A stretch of 64,000 nt of DNA from Candidatus Obscuribacter sp. (GTDB lineage: Bacteria > Cyanobacteriota > Vampirovibrionia > Obscuribacterales > Obscuribacteraceae), in contig JADKDV010000004.1 of NCBI GenBank assembly GCA_016718315.1, positions 496,001-560,000 of the forward strand, given 5' to 3'. Shown here piece after piece: positions 25,171 to 32,969 of this stretch. The translations under genes were made by a program, and so were the position numbers. The notes under the pieces were generated by a model. The model did not search any database, was not told where the DNA came from, and was given only the letters and a program-made list of their open reading frames with translations. Within the stretch, counting starts at the first letter, position 1. Each line of letters begins with the position of its first letter.

Positions 25171-26172
25171 TTATGGATTGTTGCCGGGCACCGGATTTGG
25201 TGCGGCAGTGTTGGGGTCAGGCGTGCCTGGTACAGGATTGGGCGAGGGGCTTGGAGCCCCTGGGACTGGGTTTGGCGATAGCGCTGGATCTGGCGAGCCC
25301 GGCACAGGGTTGGGCGATATCTGTGGTGGATATGCTGTAGCTGGGGCGCCAGGGACAGGATTAGGTGAAATTTGAGGAGGATAGGCGTTGGGCGCAGGGC
25401 TAGCCGCTGGCATCTGTCCTGTAGCGCCAGGATATGTTGTCGGGTAAGTTGTGCCAGCGGGGTTATTGTTGGGCACGGTCGCCCCTGGTACTGTCCCTGG
25501 TGCTACGGATGTAGGTGTTGTTGTCGCTGGGCTAGTCGGTGAAGTGGTTTCGGGAAGCGTGGTTGCGGGTGGTTTGTTCATCATCATGTAAGCAAACATG
25601 ATCACGCAAATTAGCACTATCGCTCCGATCATTACAGTGTAGCTGCTACCTTGTGCTGGTAAGTCTGCACTGTTTGACGAACTCCATGGATTTGATGTCG
25701 GCACACTGAAGTTGCTCCCGGCACTACCGGCACTGCCGGCATTAGATCCGCCCTGTGCTGGCATAATCTCTGATTGGTGTGCTTGAAATTTGCGCATCCA
25801 CTCAGGCACTTCGCCGCCTGCTTGTCCTGCCGGAGCCGCGCCAGGCGCGCCACCCATGGCTGCAAGGTCTTGCGCTGATGCACTGGGGGACATCTGTGGA
25901 GCTCTCGTAGTACTAGCTGATTGACCTGGGGCCGCTCCAGTACCGATACCCATACCGAGATTAGCGGCTGGTGCAGCTCCGGGATCGGGAGCTGCTAGTT
26001 TGGAGGGGGTTGGGATGGCGTCGAGCTGGTCTTTTAGGCTGGCACCTGTCAAGACCGATGCGTTTGCTGCTCCTGCTCCCTGGGCACCGGCAGCACTTGC
26101 GTGCCCCTGACAATGTCCGGCTACGTTTACATCTTTTGTATTTCCGCAAATTTGGCAGGTTTCAGCGCTCAT
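25171..26172 (-). CDS. Zinc-ribbon, single-TM protein with Pro-rich repeat tail
   Basis: 333 residues. A short N-terminal Cys/His module (CQICGNTKDVNVAGHCQGH) could bind zinc and would be cytoplasmic. An Ala/Gly/Pro/Met-rich linker leads to one membrane segment (about 178-200, MIGAIVLICVIMFAYMM). The outside part is Thr/Pro-rich and ends in five NPVPG units (NPVPGAP, NPVPGSP, NPVPGTP variants), typical of a wall-spanning or surface-exposed spacer. No catalytic domain is visible. A terminator follows. Confidence 0.65.
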   Translation of the reverse strand: MSAETCQICGNTKDVNVAGHCQGHASAAGAQGAGAANASVLTGASLKDQLDAIPTPSKLAAPDPGAAPAANLGMGIGTGAAPGQSASTTRAPQMSPSASAQDLAAMGGAPGAAPAGQAGGEVPEWMRKFQAHQSEIMPAQGGSNAGSAGSAGSNFSVPTSNPWSSSNSADLPAQGSSYTVMIGAIVLICVIMFAYMMMNKPPATTLPETTSPTSPATTTPTSVAPGTVPGATVPNNNPAGTTYPTTYPGATGQMPAASPAPNAYPPQISPNPVPGAPATAYPPQISPNPVPGSPDPALSPNPVPGAPSPSPNPVPGTPDPNTAAPNPVPGNNP

Positions 26173-26461
26173 ATGCTCAACTCTATGGGGGGTGACATTA
26201 GTGACTCATCTTACAAAGATAAATAAGAACAGAGCCGTCTACTAAAATACCAGGTCAGGCGCCATGAGCGCGCAATTTTTCATTTGTGCCTTTGACAATT
26301 TGGGGTTTTTAGCTTTTTGCTTGCTCTTGCACGGTTTCAAATTGGTGCATAATGGTTTACAAGCGGGGCGTCTGCTAGCTGTATCATCGAGATATGTATT
26401 GCTTGGCAGGCTCGACCTATATTTGCTCTCTCAATAATTCAAGTGAGCGTCGGTCAGGATT

Positions 26462-26878
26462 ATGCAAAGCTTTCTAAAATTGTATTGTTGTGGGTCGTGC
26501 CTGATAGGTGTCATTGAGATTATCGATGCGCTTGTTTTGATACAAAATGCTGGCGCATTAGGCTATGCCGCCAAGATTTTTTCAATGTTTGAGCTCATTT
26601 GGGTTTTGGTGTCATGTGCGGCAGTGGCGGTGTTCTTTGTCGGCAGAGCCAATCTGCTGATACCCGTGTCTTTTTTGGTCTATAACGTATCTGGTTGGTG
26701 TCTTACTTTTATACTTGCGGCCTTGAGTGCAGGGACTGCTTTTGCTCTCAATTCTGCTGGGGAGAACGTTTTGCCTTTATGGGTTAGCTATTGCGGTCTC
26801 GGCTTTGGTGTCTATTTTGTGGTGGCAAACGCGATTATGCTCACTCAACTTTTAAAAAAAGCGACAGTGGTCAATTAG
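26462..26878 (+). CDS. Small four-TM membrane protein
   Basis: 138 residues with four hydrophobic helices (about 8-28, 38-60, 66-92 and 105-130) and little else; Cys pair in KLYCCGSC near the N-terminus. Not recognised. Its 3' end overlaps the end of the signal peptidase gene on the other strand by 8 nt. Confidence 0.55.
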   Translation: MQSFLKLYCCGSCLIGVIEIIDALVLIQNAGALGYAAKIFSMFELIWVLVSCAAVAVFFVGRANLLIPVSFLVYNVSGWCLTFILAALSAGTAFALNSAGENVLPLWVSYCGLGFGVYFVVANAIMLTQLLKKATVVN

Positions 26879-27602
26879 CTGTGTGCGGTTGCAGTTGCAG
26901 CTTTGTCGCTTGGTTTGTCACCGGTCTAATCCAATCAGAGCTGTGCATAGGTTGTATGAACGGATAGACCATTACCCAGGCTCTACCCGTTATTCTCTCT
27001 TGCGGTAAAAATCCCCAGACATGGCTGTCCTCGCTGTTGTCGCGATTGTCACCCAGGACAAACAGTTGTCCCTTTGGCACCACTATTGGTTGATTGTTAT
27101 TTCCATATGGCTTGAGTGGTTGGTTGTCCATAGAGCGCCCGTATATGTCGCTAAGCTTGTCGAGATCATAGCTGGGCGGTGCGCTCACATACGGCTCACT
27201 TAAGAGCTTGTTGTTGACAAAGACTCCTGTACCGGACTTGATTTGTATGCGGTCGCCTGGCAGACCAATAATACGTTTGACAAAAACAGGATCATTTGGA
27301 AATAGTGGAAGCCCTGTCAATCTCCCCATGATATGCGGAATATCAAAAGATGGATCCTTGCCGCCTGGCATTTCAATCGGTGGTGGATAGAAGCAAACAA
27401 TTGCGCCTCGCTCGACAAGGTCGCCGCGATATTTTGAGAGTTTTTCAACAAAAAAACGATCATTGACTTGCAGTGTGGGTTGCATTGCGATGCTTGGTAT
27501 ATAGCGGGTCTCGACGCAGAGGCGCAGGGCAATTATTAAAAGCAAAAAGACGCACTGAAATGCAAACGCAGCCAGAACCGTTCTAATAAGCCTACTTGTC
27601 AT
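26871..27602 (-). CDS. lepB: Signal peptidase I family protein with Ala at the nucleophile position
   Basis: 243 residues from the ATG at 27600-27602 (GGTGGG upstream; a GTG 12 nt earlier is possible). One N-terminal membrane helix (about 8-28), then the S26 boxes: box B reads YIPSIAMQPTLQVNDRF, box D FVKRIIGLPGDRIQI with the general-base Lys109, and box E LGDNRDNSEDSHVWGF. In normal signal peptidases the residue before the box B Met is the catalytic Ser; here it is Ala39 (codon GCA), while Ser37 two residues before is kept. It may be inactive, may use another residue, or act as a paralog with another role. It overlaps the upstream membrane-protein gene by 11 nt. Confidence 0.85.
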   Translation of the reverse strand: MTSRLIRTVLAAFAFQCVFLLLIIALRLCVETRYIPSIAMQPTLQVNDRFFVEKLSKYRGDLVERGAIVCFYPPPIEMPGGKDPSFDIPHIMGRLTGLPLFPNDPVFVKRIIGLPGDRIQIKSGTGVFVNNKLLSEPYVSAPPSYDLDKLSDIYGRSMDNQPLKPYGNNNQPIVVPKGQLFVLGDNRDNSEDSHVWGFLPQERITGRAWVMVYPFIQPMHSSDWIRPVTNQATKLQLQPHTAN

Positions 27603-28272
27603 TGATTGGCCCACCGCTTGTCACCGCAAGCTGTTGTTTGCTGGTATTGTATGTGATGGCAAGAGCAATCAATAAAACTGAATCTATTAGCAGGTCTAAT
27701 CCAATTAGTGGCAATGGCATCAATGCCATAGGTATGAGGCACATTGCACAGATCTTGATAATGCGCCAGATTGATTTGCGCGTCATGCTAAAGCTGGTTT
27801 TAATCGACTGAATTGTGCTCTCCCCATCGACTATCGCAAAGCCGTAAAACGATGAAAACATCGCCACTAATAGACCCGGTATGACAAAAAGTGTTAACCC
27901 TGTGAACAATGAGGCAATCACGCAAAGTGTTGCAAGCAGCCAGCTCGCTAGTACGCGCAAGTCTGGTTTAGTCCACAGAGCAACAGGTTCTCCACGGACG
28001 ATTGACAGGCAAATGCGAGGTGACTCAAGGAAGCTGACTGCATTGGCTAATATCCAAACTGTAAGGACTACGATTGGGCAAATGGGGTTTTTGATCAGTA
28101 TCAGCATGATTAGCGCTGCCAGGGCTGTATTGCGCAATCCGTGCGTCAGTATGGCGATGGCTATCGTCCAGTAGTTTTCTAAAACCAAGTCCCATGCTTG
28201 AAAGAGCAACTGGCGGGAGCCGAGGGGCTCAATTTCATTGGATGAGTCGTTAATAGTGGATTTATCGGGCAT
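27592..28272 (-). CDS. Polytopic membrane protein upstream of signal peptidase
   Basis: 226 residues, with about five or six hydrophobic helices. The central segment FSSFYGFAIVDGESTIQSIKTSFSMTRKSIWRII is characteristic of DUF975/YciC-type and related glycerophosphodiester-phosphodiesterase membrane-domain proteins, whose function is poorly known. The 3' end overlaps the start of the signal peptidase gene, indicating coexpression. Confidence 0.65.
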   Translation of the reverse strand: MPDKSTINDSSNEIEPLGSRQLLFQAWDLVLENYWTIAIAILTHGLRNTALAALIMLILIKNPICPIVVLTVWILANAVSFLESPRICLSIVRGEPVALWTKPDLRVLASWLLATLCVIASLFTGLTLFVIPGLLVAMFSSFYGFAIVDGESTIQSIKTSFSMTRKSIWRIIKICAMCLIPMALMPLPLIGLDLLIDSVLLIALAITYNTSKQQLAVTSGGPINDK

Positions 28273-28442
28273 TTGGACTGTTGCTAAAGGATGGTGGGTT
28301 TGTGCTTGTGGTTTCTAAGTTCTGAAGTATACCGAATAAGACTCTTTCGCGGACTTTGGCACAAACATTTTGGACGATGGGGTATAGATCCCTAATTTGC
28401 ACTATCATTTACTTCTGGTACAACAAACAAAGGGTCTCCACA

Positions 28443-29027
28443 ATGATTACTAGTTTCAAAGCTCTGGGCGCTGCGATTGCTTTGACTGCCGCTGTTGGCT
28501 GCGCTATGCCTGTCTTTAGCGCTGAGTCGGATTGGACCATCGAGCCGGCTGGTTCCAAATTGGACTTCCATCTTAAAAACATGGGTATGGGTGTCGACGG
28601 CAAATTTACCAAGGTCTCTGGCACAGTCAAGTATGACGGCAAAAATCTAGCGCAGGCATCTGTGGACGCCAAAGTCGATATAGACAGTGTGGACACTGGC
28701 AACGAAATGCGTGATAAGCACCTCAAGACCAAAGACTTTTTTGATATGGGCAAATACCCCGCTGCAGAGTTTACCTCAAACAAAATCGAGGTCGATAAGT
28801 CCGGCGAGTTTAAGATCTACGGAAGGCTGTCCCTGCATGGCATACCGCAAGAGGTGGTGCTAAATGCCACGCCTCTTAAGGAGTCGGTAGATAAGGCTGG
28901 GCGCAAGCATCTGACTACGACTGCTACTAATCAGATAGAGCGCAAAAGCTATGGCATCGGCGGGCTTGGCGCTGCTTCTATCAGCAATGAGGTCTCTCTC
29001 AATTTGACAATTGACCTAGTGCAATAA
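28443..29027 (+). CDS. YceI-family periplasmic lipid-binding protein
   Basis: 194 residues from the ATG at 28443 (AAAGGGTC upstream). Signal peptide to about CAMPVFSA (25). The mature protein is a YceI lipocalin-like barrel that binds polyisoprenoid or amide lipids in the periplasm: SDWTIEPAGSKLDFHLKNMGM, VDIDSVDTGNEMRDKHLKTKDFFD, YPAAEFTSNKI and GRLSLHGIPQEVVL are the family blocks. Complete length. Monocistronic; physiological ligand unknown. Confidence 0.92.
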   Translation: MITSFKALGAAIALTAAVGCAMPVFSAESDWTIEPAGSKLDFHLKNMGMGVDGKFTKVSGTVKYDGKNLAQASVDAKVDIDSVDTGNEMRDKHLKTKDFFDMGKYPAAEFTSNKIEVDKSGEFKIYGRLSLHGIPQEVVLNATPLKESVDKAGRKHLTTTATNQIERKSYGIGGLGAASISNEVSLNLTIDLVQ

Positions 29028-29232
29028 GCGCAATTAATTACAAAACTATTTAGACCTGGGATGTGCTTGCAAAATTGAGGCAAGCTGTATTTAAGAGTAG
29101 GTGACTTGACCGACTCTTGTGAGGTTAAATATCAAACCAGCAGGCGATCTGCAAGGTTCAAAGCGGACACCTGCACACGGAACAAAATCGTCAATCATTC
29201 AGTCAAAATTGACACCAGAAGGGGTGATTAAA

Positions 29233-30135
29233 TTGGCTATCGTCAAAAGAGTATTTTTGTTTTTGCTCACAAACTTCCTTGTGATCACGACTTGCTCGAT
29301 ATTTTTCTATATCTTTGGCGTGGGCAACTACACCAGTAAATATGGCATAGACTATGTCGGGCTGGCTATCTTTGCGCTTGTGTATGGTATGGCTGGCTCG
29401 ATTATTTCACTAATGATGTCCCGTGCCATGGCTAAGTGGAGTTATGGTGTAAAACTAATCGATGCCAATAACAGCAATCCTGCCTTGCGCTCGATACTGA
29501 CTATGGCACATGACCTATCCGCCAAAGCTGGTCTCAAAAAGATGCCAGAGGTGGGTGTCTATGAGAGCCCTGAGCTAAACGCTTTTGCCACCGGTCCCAC
29601 CAAGTCCAGGGCGCTATTGGCAGTGTCTACAGGACTTTTGCAGAGTATGAGCGCCGATGAGATAGAGGGCGTGCTCGGTCATGAGATTAGCCACATTGCT
29701 AACGGCGATATGGTTACGATGACTTTGCTGCAAGGCATAGTCAACGCTTTTGCTATATTCCTCTCACGGGCTGTTGCCTGGACTGTCACTCGTAATCGCG
29801 ATAACGGTGAGGGCGGCAGTGGCATCGCCTATTACGTAGTCAGTTTTGTATTGCAAACAGTATTTCTCTTGCTGGGTTCGATTGTGGTTGCTTGGTTTTC
29901 GCGTTACAGAGAGTTTAGGGCTGACGCTGGGGGTGCCAACCTAGCCGGTCGCTCATCGATGATCCATGCTCTTGAGCGTCTGCAACGCACCTATGACCGT
30001 ATGCAACCTCAGGGCGATGCACTGGCTAGCATGAAGATCTCCAGCAAGCCTGCTGGCTTGCTCGGTAAGCTCTTCTCCAGTCATCCTCCGCTGGAAGAAC
30101 GTATCAAAGTCCTATCAGAATTGAAGACTGTTTAA
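29233..30135 (+). CDS. htpX: HtpX-type M48 membrane metalloprotease
   Basis: 300 residues. HtpX degrades misfolded membrane proteins. The start is taken as the TTG at 29233, preceded by AAGGGG, since it gives the family N-terminus VKRVFLFLLTNFLV; a GTG at 29119 would add 38 residues. Two N-terminal helices, the substrate-binding ESPELNAFATGP, zinc motif GHEISHIANGD, two more helices, EFRADAGG as the third zinc ligand, and the C-terminal LFSSHPPLEERI are all present. A terminator-like hairpin follows. Confidence 0.95.
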   Translation: MAIVKRVFLFLLTNFLVITTCSIFFYIFGVGNYTSKYGIDYVGLAIFALVYGMAGSIISLMMSRAMAKWSYGVKLIDANNSNPALRSILTMAHDLSAKAGLKKMPEVGVYESPELNAFATGPTKSRALLAVSTGLLQSMSADEIEGVLGHEISHIANGDMVTMTLLQGIVNAFAIFLSRAVAWTVTRNRDNGEGGSGIAYYVVSFVLQTVFLLLGSIVVAWFSRYREFRADAGGANLAGRSSMIHALERLQRTYDRMQPQGDALASMKISSKPAGLLGKLFSSHPPLEERIKVLSELKTV

Positions 30136-30142
30136 AGTATCA

Positions 30143-30173
30143 GCACCGATCCAAAGCTATTTTGGATCGGTGC
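30143..30173 (+). terminator. Strong hairpin after htpX
   Basis: A 13-bp perfect stem (30143-30155 with 30161-30173, GCACCGATCCAAA arm) with a 5-nt loop, followed by AATATTT. Probable transcription terminator with a weak T tract. Confidence 0.7.
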
Positions 30174-30182
30174 AATATTTAG

Positions 30183-30222
<40 letters not shown>

Positions 30223-30279
30223 GTTTGGCTGTCTGCCTGAATATCTATAGTGTCTTCTGGCTGTCTGCTTTTACTGGTT

Positions 30280-30660
30280 TTAACCAACGAGCTTCAGTCT
30301 GTTCGGAATTCCTGGCACTACCGGCAGTGACACAATGTTTGCCTCGTTAGCGCAGCGTGCCAGCGTGCGTTCTGCACGGTGTGCTACATATGGATTGTCG
30401 TCTGCCAGCAAAAGCCGCAGTACATGCCCATCCATCTGATGGTTTTCGGCGATTGCATATCTGAGATCGACACATTGATCTTGCGCTAATCTCATCACAG
30501 TGGATAGGAGTGTATTGGGGTTTTCGGCCACAGCTGTACGCACACCCAGGTCATTGTGCGCTGCTAGCTTAGACAGAGTAGCGCTTGATGTGGTGTTGTG
30601 TTCTGCTGCTTCCATACCCCAGGCTGGCGATGTGTTGAGCCAATTAATTTGAGCGTTCAT
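30280..30660 (-). CDS. Small LRV/HEAT-like repeat protein
   Basis: 126 residues built of three alpha-repeats in the style of leucine-rich variant (LRV) proteins: LSKLAAHNDLGVRTAVAENP, MRLAQDQCVDLRYAIAENH and LRLLLADDNPYVAHRAERTL. In longer LRV proteins these pack as a superhelix, sometimes with an iron-sulfur N-domain, which is absent here. No signal peptide. Likely a binding protein of unknown partner. Confidence 0.7.
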   Translation of the reverse strand: MNAQINWLNTSPAWGMEAAEHNTTSSATLSKLAAHNDLGVRTAVAENPNTLLSTVMRLAQDQCVDLRYAIAENHQMDGHVLRLLLADDNPYVAHRAERTLARCANEANIVSLPVVPGIPNRLKLVG

Positions 30661-30997
30661 TTTCGTACCATTTTGTCTTACGTAGTTACTCAGACCAGGT
30701 GAAAATTACGTCAGCTCAACCGTTGTCTCAATTTCGTGAGGCACGCTTATTTAAGCCTTATCTACTCGCATCATACTCGCCCTGATGTAAGCTGGCTTAC
30801 AAACTTAATTATTGGCAAATTGAAGACTTTGAATAGCGAGCAGTCAAAGTGTCTCATTAGCTTGCTTCAAAAGTGTACCAATCCACCTCCGGAAAAGCGC
30901 ATGGTGAGCGGATCTTCGTTCGTTTTCTTCGTAATTACCGGCTTACTTTTTTGTGAGTATTGATTTATTCTCAAACTCCCCCAAAGGAGGAATGCCG
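30661..30997. other. Intergenic region of 337 nt
   Basis: Between the LRV gene (minus) and the next plus-strand gene. Only the ribosome site AAAGGAGG (30982-30990) stands out. A 75-codon frame at 30736-30963 has no protein-like composition or ribosome site. Confidence 0.4.
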
Positions 30998-31789
30998 ATG
31001 TCTAATCTGGACCTCTACCTTGAAAGCCGCCGCGGCACTAACTATGAAACACAGGACGCATCTCAGAAGCTGTCAGACCAGGCCGTCACACTAGCTGCTG
31101 CTACTACCACAGCACTCGCTGCCGGTGTCATGCTAGCGGCTAGCAGGGGGCGCTCAATGCCTCAGCTGATAGAGATTGGCGAGACTGCTCTGACTCAAGC
31201 TTTGCGCAGCTCCAAAGCGCTCACTCGTGAGACATTTGGACTGGTGCGAGGTGGTGTGACTGCGTTTGGTCGGGAGGGCGCGAGCTTTGCCGATGATGCT
31301 CTAGTGGCTGGCAATAAGTCTGCGTCAAATCTGATGATGCGGGAGTCTGCTGAAGCCACAGCACCCAAGGTTGTGACGCCAGGGGTGGCAGATCAAGCCG
31401 CAACCAGCGCCAATATCCGCCACATGGAGCTTGGCGCTAGACCTGCTCCTCAGTATGCTCATGGTGCCAAGCCAATCGAAGAGCAGTATCTTGGTTTTAT
31501 TCGCAAATGGCCAGTAGAGGGAGTGCGCGTACATCCGGGCGGAGTGGACCTCTACGTCACAAAAAATGGACATTGGCTGGAGTTGAAAAATTTCAAAGAT
31601 CCAGGTGGTCGCATTAATGGACTGGATTTGCTCAACACACGCATCAGCGATGTACGTGTGTCATCGCTCAATAGTGCTTTCAATGGTAGCGCCGATAAGC
31701 CGACTACATCAGTGCTTTTAGAAATGGGCAAAAGAGATCCGGTTAAATTGACTGGTCAAATCAAAGCAACAGAATTTTGGAGCAAGTAG
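30998..31789 (+). CDS. Hypothetical protein
   Basis: 263 residues from the ATG at 30998, chosen because AAAGGAGG is 7 nt upstream; the ATG at 30992 is too close. Residues about 30-55 form an Ala-rich hydrophobic segment (AVTLAAATTTALAAGVMLAA), perhaps membrane-associated. The C-terminal 100 residues look globular and beta-rich (VRVHPGGVDLYVTKNGHWLELKN, LLEMGKRDPVKLTG). No recognised family. Confidence 0.6.
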   Translation: MSNLDLYLESRRGTNYETQDASQKLSDQAVTLAAATTTALAAGVMLAASRGRSMPQLIEIGETALTQALRSSKALTRETFGLVRGGVTAFGREGASFADDALVAGNKSASNLMMRESAEATAPKVVTPGVADQAATSANIRHMELGARPAPQYAHGAKPIEEQYLGFIRKWPVEGVRVHPGGVDLYVTKNGHWLELKNFKDPGGRINGLDLLNTRISDVRVSSLNSAFNGSADKPTTSVLLEMGKRDPVKLTGQIKATEFWSK

Positions 31790-31941
31790 TCATAAGCTGA
31801 TGGTAGCTCAGCAATAGCGCGGAAACTTTGAGACCTAATGCCAGTCGTCTAAATGCAATTGTTTTGCACAGTTGCTTAACTTGTCCTTAGTGATATGGGC
31901 AATACAATGGCTGCAGTTAATCCAAAGAGGCTTTTGCGATT

Positions 31942-32148
31942 ATGAGCGAAAAAGAAAGATACGATCTTGAGCACATGACTGATGACGAGCGTTATGAGTA
32001 TGAGCGCATGAGTCAACAAGATCAGGTCAGTATCGAGCGGATGAATAACAATGAGCGTGATTTATATCAAAAGCTCAACAATGATGAACAGTGGGATTAC
32101 AGACGTATGACCCCAGAGGAACGCCAGGAGTTTGATCAGAATAAGTAG
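31942..32148 (+). CDS. Miniprotein made of five 11-residue repeats
   Basis: 68 residues, extremely charged. After MSEKER come five tandem 11-residue units: YDLEHMTDDER, YEYERMSQQDQ, VSIERMNNNER, DLYQKLNNDEQ and WDYRRMTPEER, then a short tail. The unit places an aromatic or hydrophobic residue at 1 and 3, a hydrophobic Met/Leu at 6 and acidic or amide residues at 7-10, fitting short helix-turn units or an undecad coiled coil. An AGAGG site lies 12 nt upstream. Convergent with, and 1 nt from, the zinc-finger gene. Not recognised. Confidence 0.65.
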   Translation: MSEKERYDLEHMTDDERYEYERMSQQDQVSIERMNNNERDLYQKLNNDEQWDYRRMTPEERQEFDQNK

Positions 32149-32149
32149 A

Positions 32150-32764
32150 CTATTCGGATGTATCGGAGCTGGCTGAAGAATCATTTTTTATGACTTTATC
32201 TAGCCAACGTTCGGCATTTATTTTGTTGCCTAGTTTGATATACATTTTTGTGGTGAGTACGTTTAGCTCCTGTAGTTGATCTGCAGGCGCACTTGTCTCT
32301 GTCAAAATGCTACGCATCCACTCGATGACTGTCAGGCAGCTCTCATGTTGTGAGCGACCTTGGTAGATCTCCAATAGATTTTGTAATGTGGGAAGCAGTT
32401 TGGCATTTGTTTTGCCGTTAGCACTTTCTTGTAAGAGTAGCTGTGCGCGGTAAAGCGGCTCGGAATCTATTCTGCTGCCGCGGTCACAGTATTCGGTTAT
32501 TAATTCTTCCAATGAGTCGATGGTGGTCTCCAGCAATCCAATTGGAGCATCTTTGAGTCGAGCAGATTTTTCGCCTGGTACCGGATCGAGACTCTCTAGT
32601 AAGGCAGCATCGGAGCCTTTTTTCTTTCGTATTCCCTCTTCATCAAGTATCTCGTTGCATAGATCTACGCATTCGTTGCACACATACACGCCAGGTCCCG
32701 CTATTAGCTTGTGGACTTGATCTTGGTTTTTGCCACAAAATGAGCACTTCAGTCTGTTTTCCAT
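32150..32764 (-). CDS. Orphan ClpX-type zinc-binding-domain protein
   Basis: 204 residues from the ATG at 32762-32764 (GAGG 9 nt upstream; a GTG at 32929 would add 55 poorly ordered residues). Residues 4-45 are a C4 zinc-binding domain like the ClpX N-terminus: CSFCGKNQDQVHKLIAGPGVYV then CNECVDLCNEIL. ClpX ATPase motifs are absent; the remaining 150 residues form alpha-helices like a TPR or helical-repeat domain (LLPTLQNLLEIYQGRSQHE, LNVLTTKMYIKLGNKINAERW). In ClpX this zinc domain dimerises and docks adaptors and substrates, so a role as adaptor or decoy for Clp is possible but inferred. Confidence 0.75.
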   Translation of the reverse strand: MENRLKCSFCGKNQDQVHKLIAGPGVYVCNECVDLCNEILDEEGIRKKKGSDAALLESLDPVPGEKSARLKDAPIGLLETTIDSLEELITEYCDRGSRIDSEPLYRAQLLLQESANGKTNAKLLPTLQNLLEIYQGRSQHESCLTVIEWMRSILTETSAPADQLQELNVLTTKMYIKLGNKINAERWLDKVIKNDSSASSDTSE

Positions 32765-32969
32765 TGCAGTAACCTCGATGCATTTGTGGCGTGCTTTGTC
32801 TATGATACCCAGCTCTGATATTTTCTCCCTTTCTTCCACAGTTTGTATGGCGGGCGCTGACGCATGCCTGATGCTTATAGTGGTAGATTGTTGATATTGC
32901 AATTGTTCGTTTGCTACTTTTGATATCACCTGAGTTTGATATCCTTTTTCTTCAAATTCAGCGGAGCCT

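Noticed and set aside
29119..29232. N-terminal extension of htpX from a GTG at 29119
   Set aside because: The extension is polar and unlike HtpX proteins, whereas the TTG at 29233 has AAGGGG upstream and gives the usual N-terminal helix.
30736..30963. 75-codon frame in the space before 30998
   Set aside because: GTG start, no ribosome site and no protein-like pattern; the following gene has the ideal ribosome site instead.
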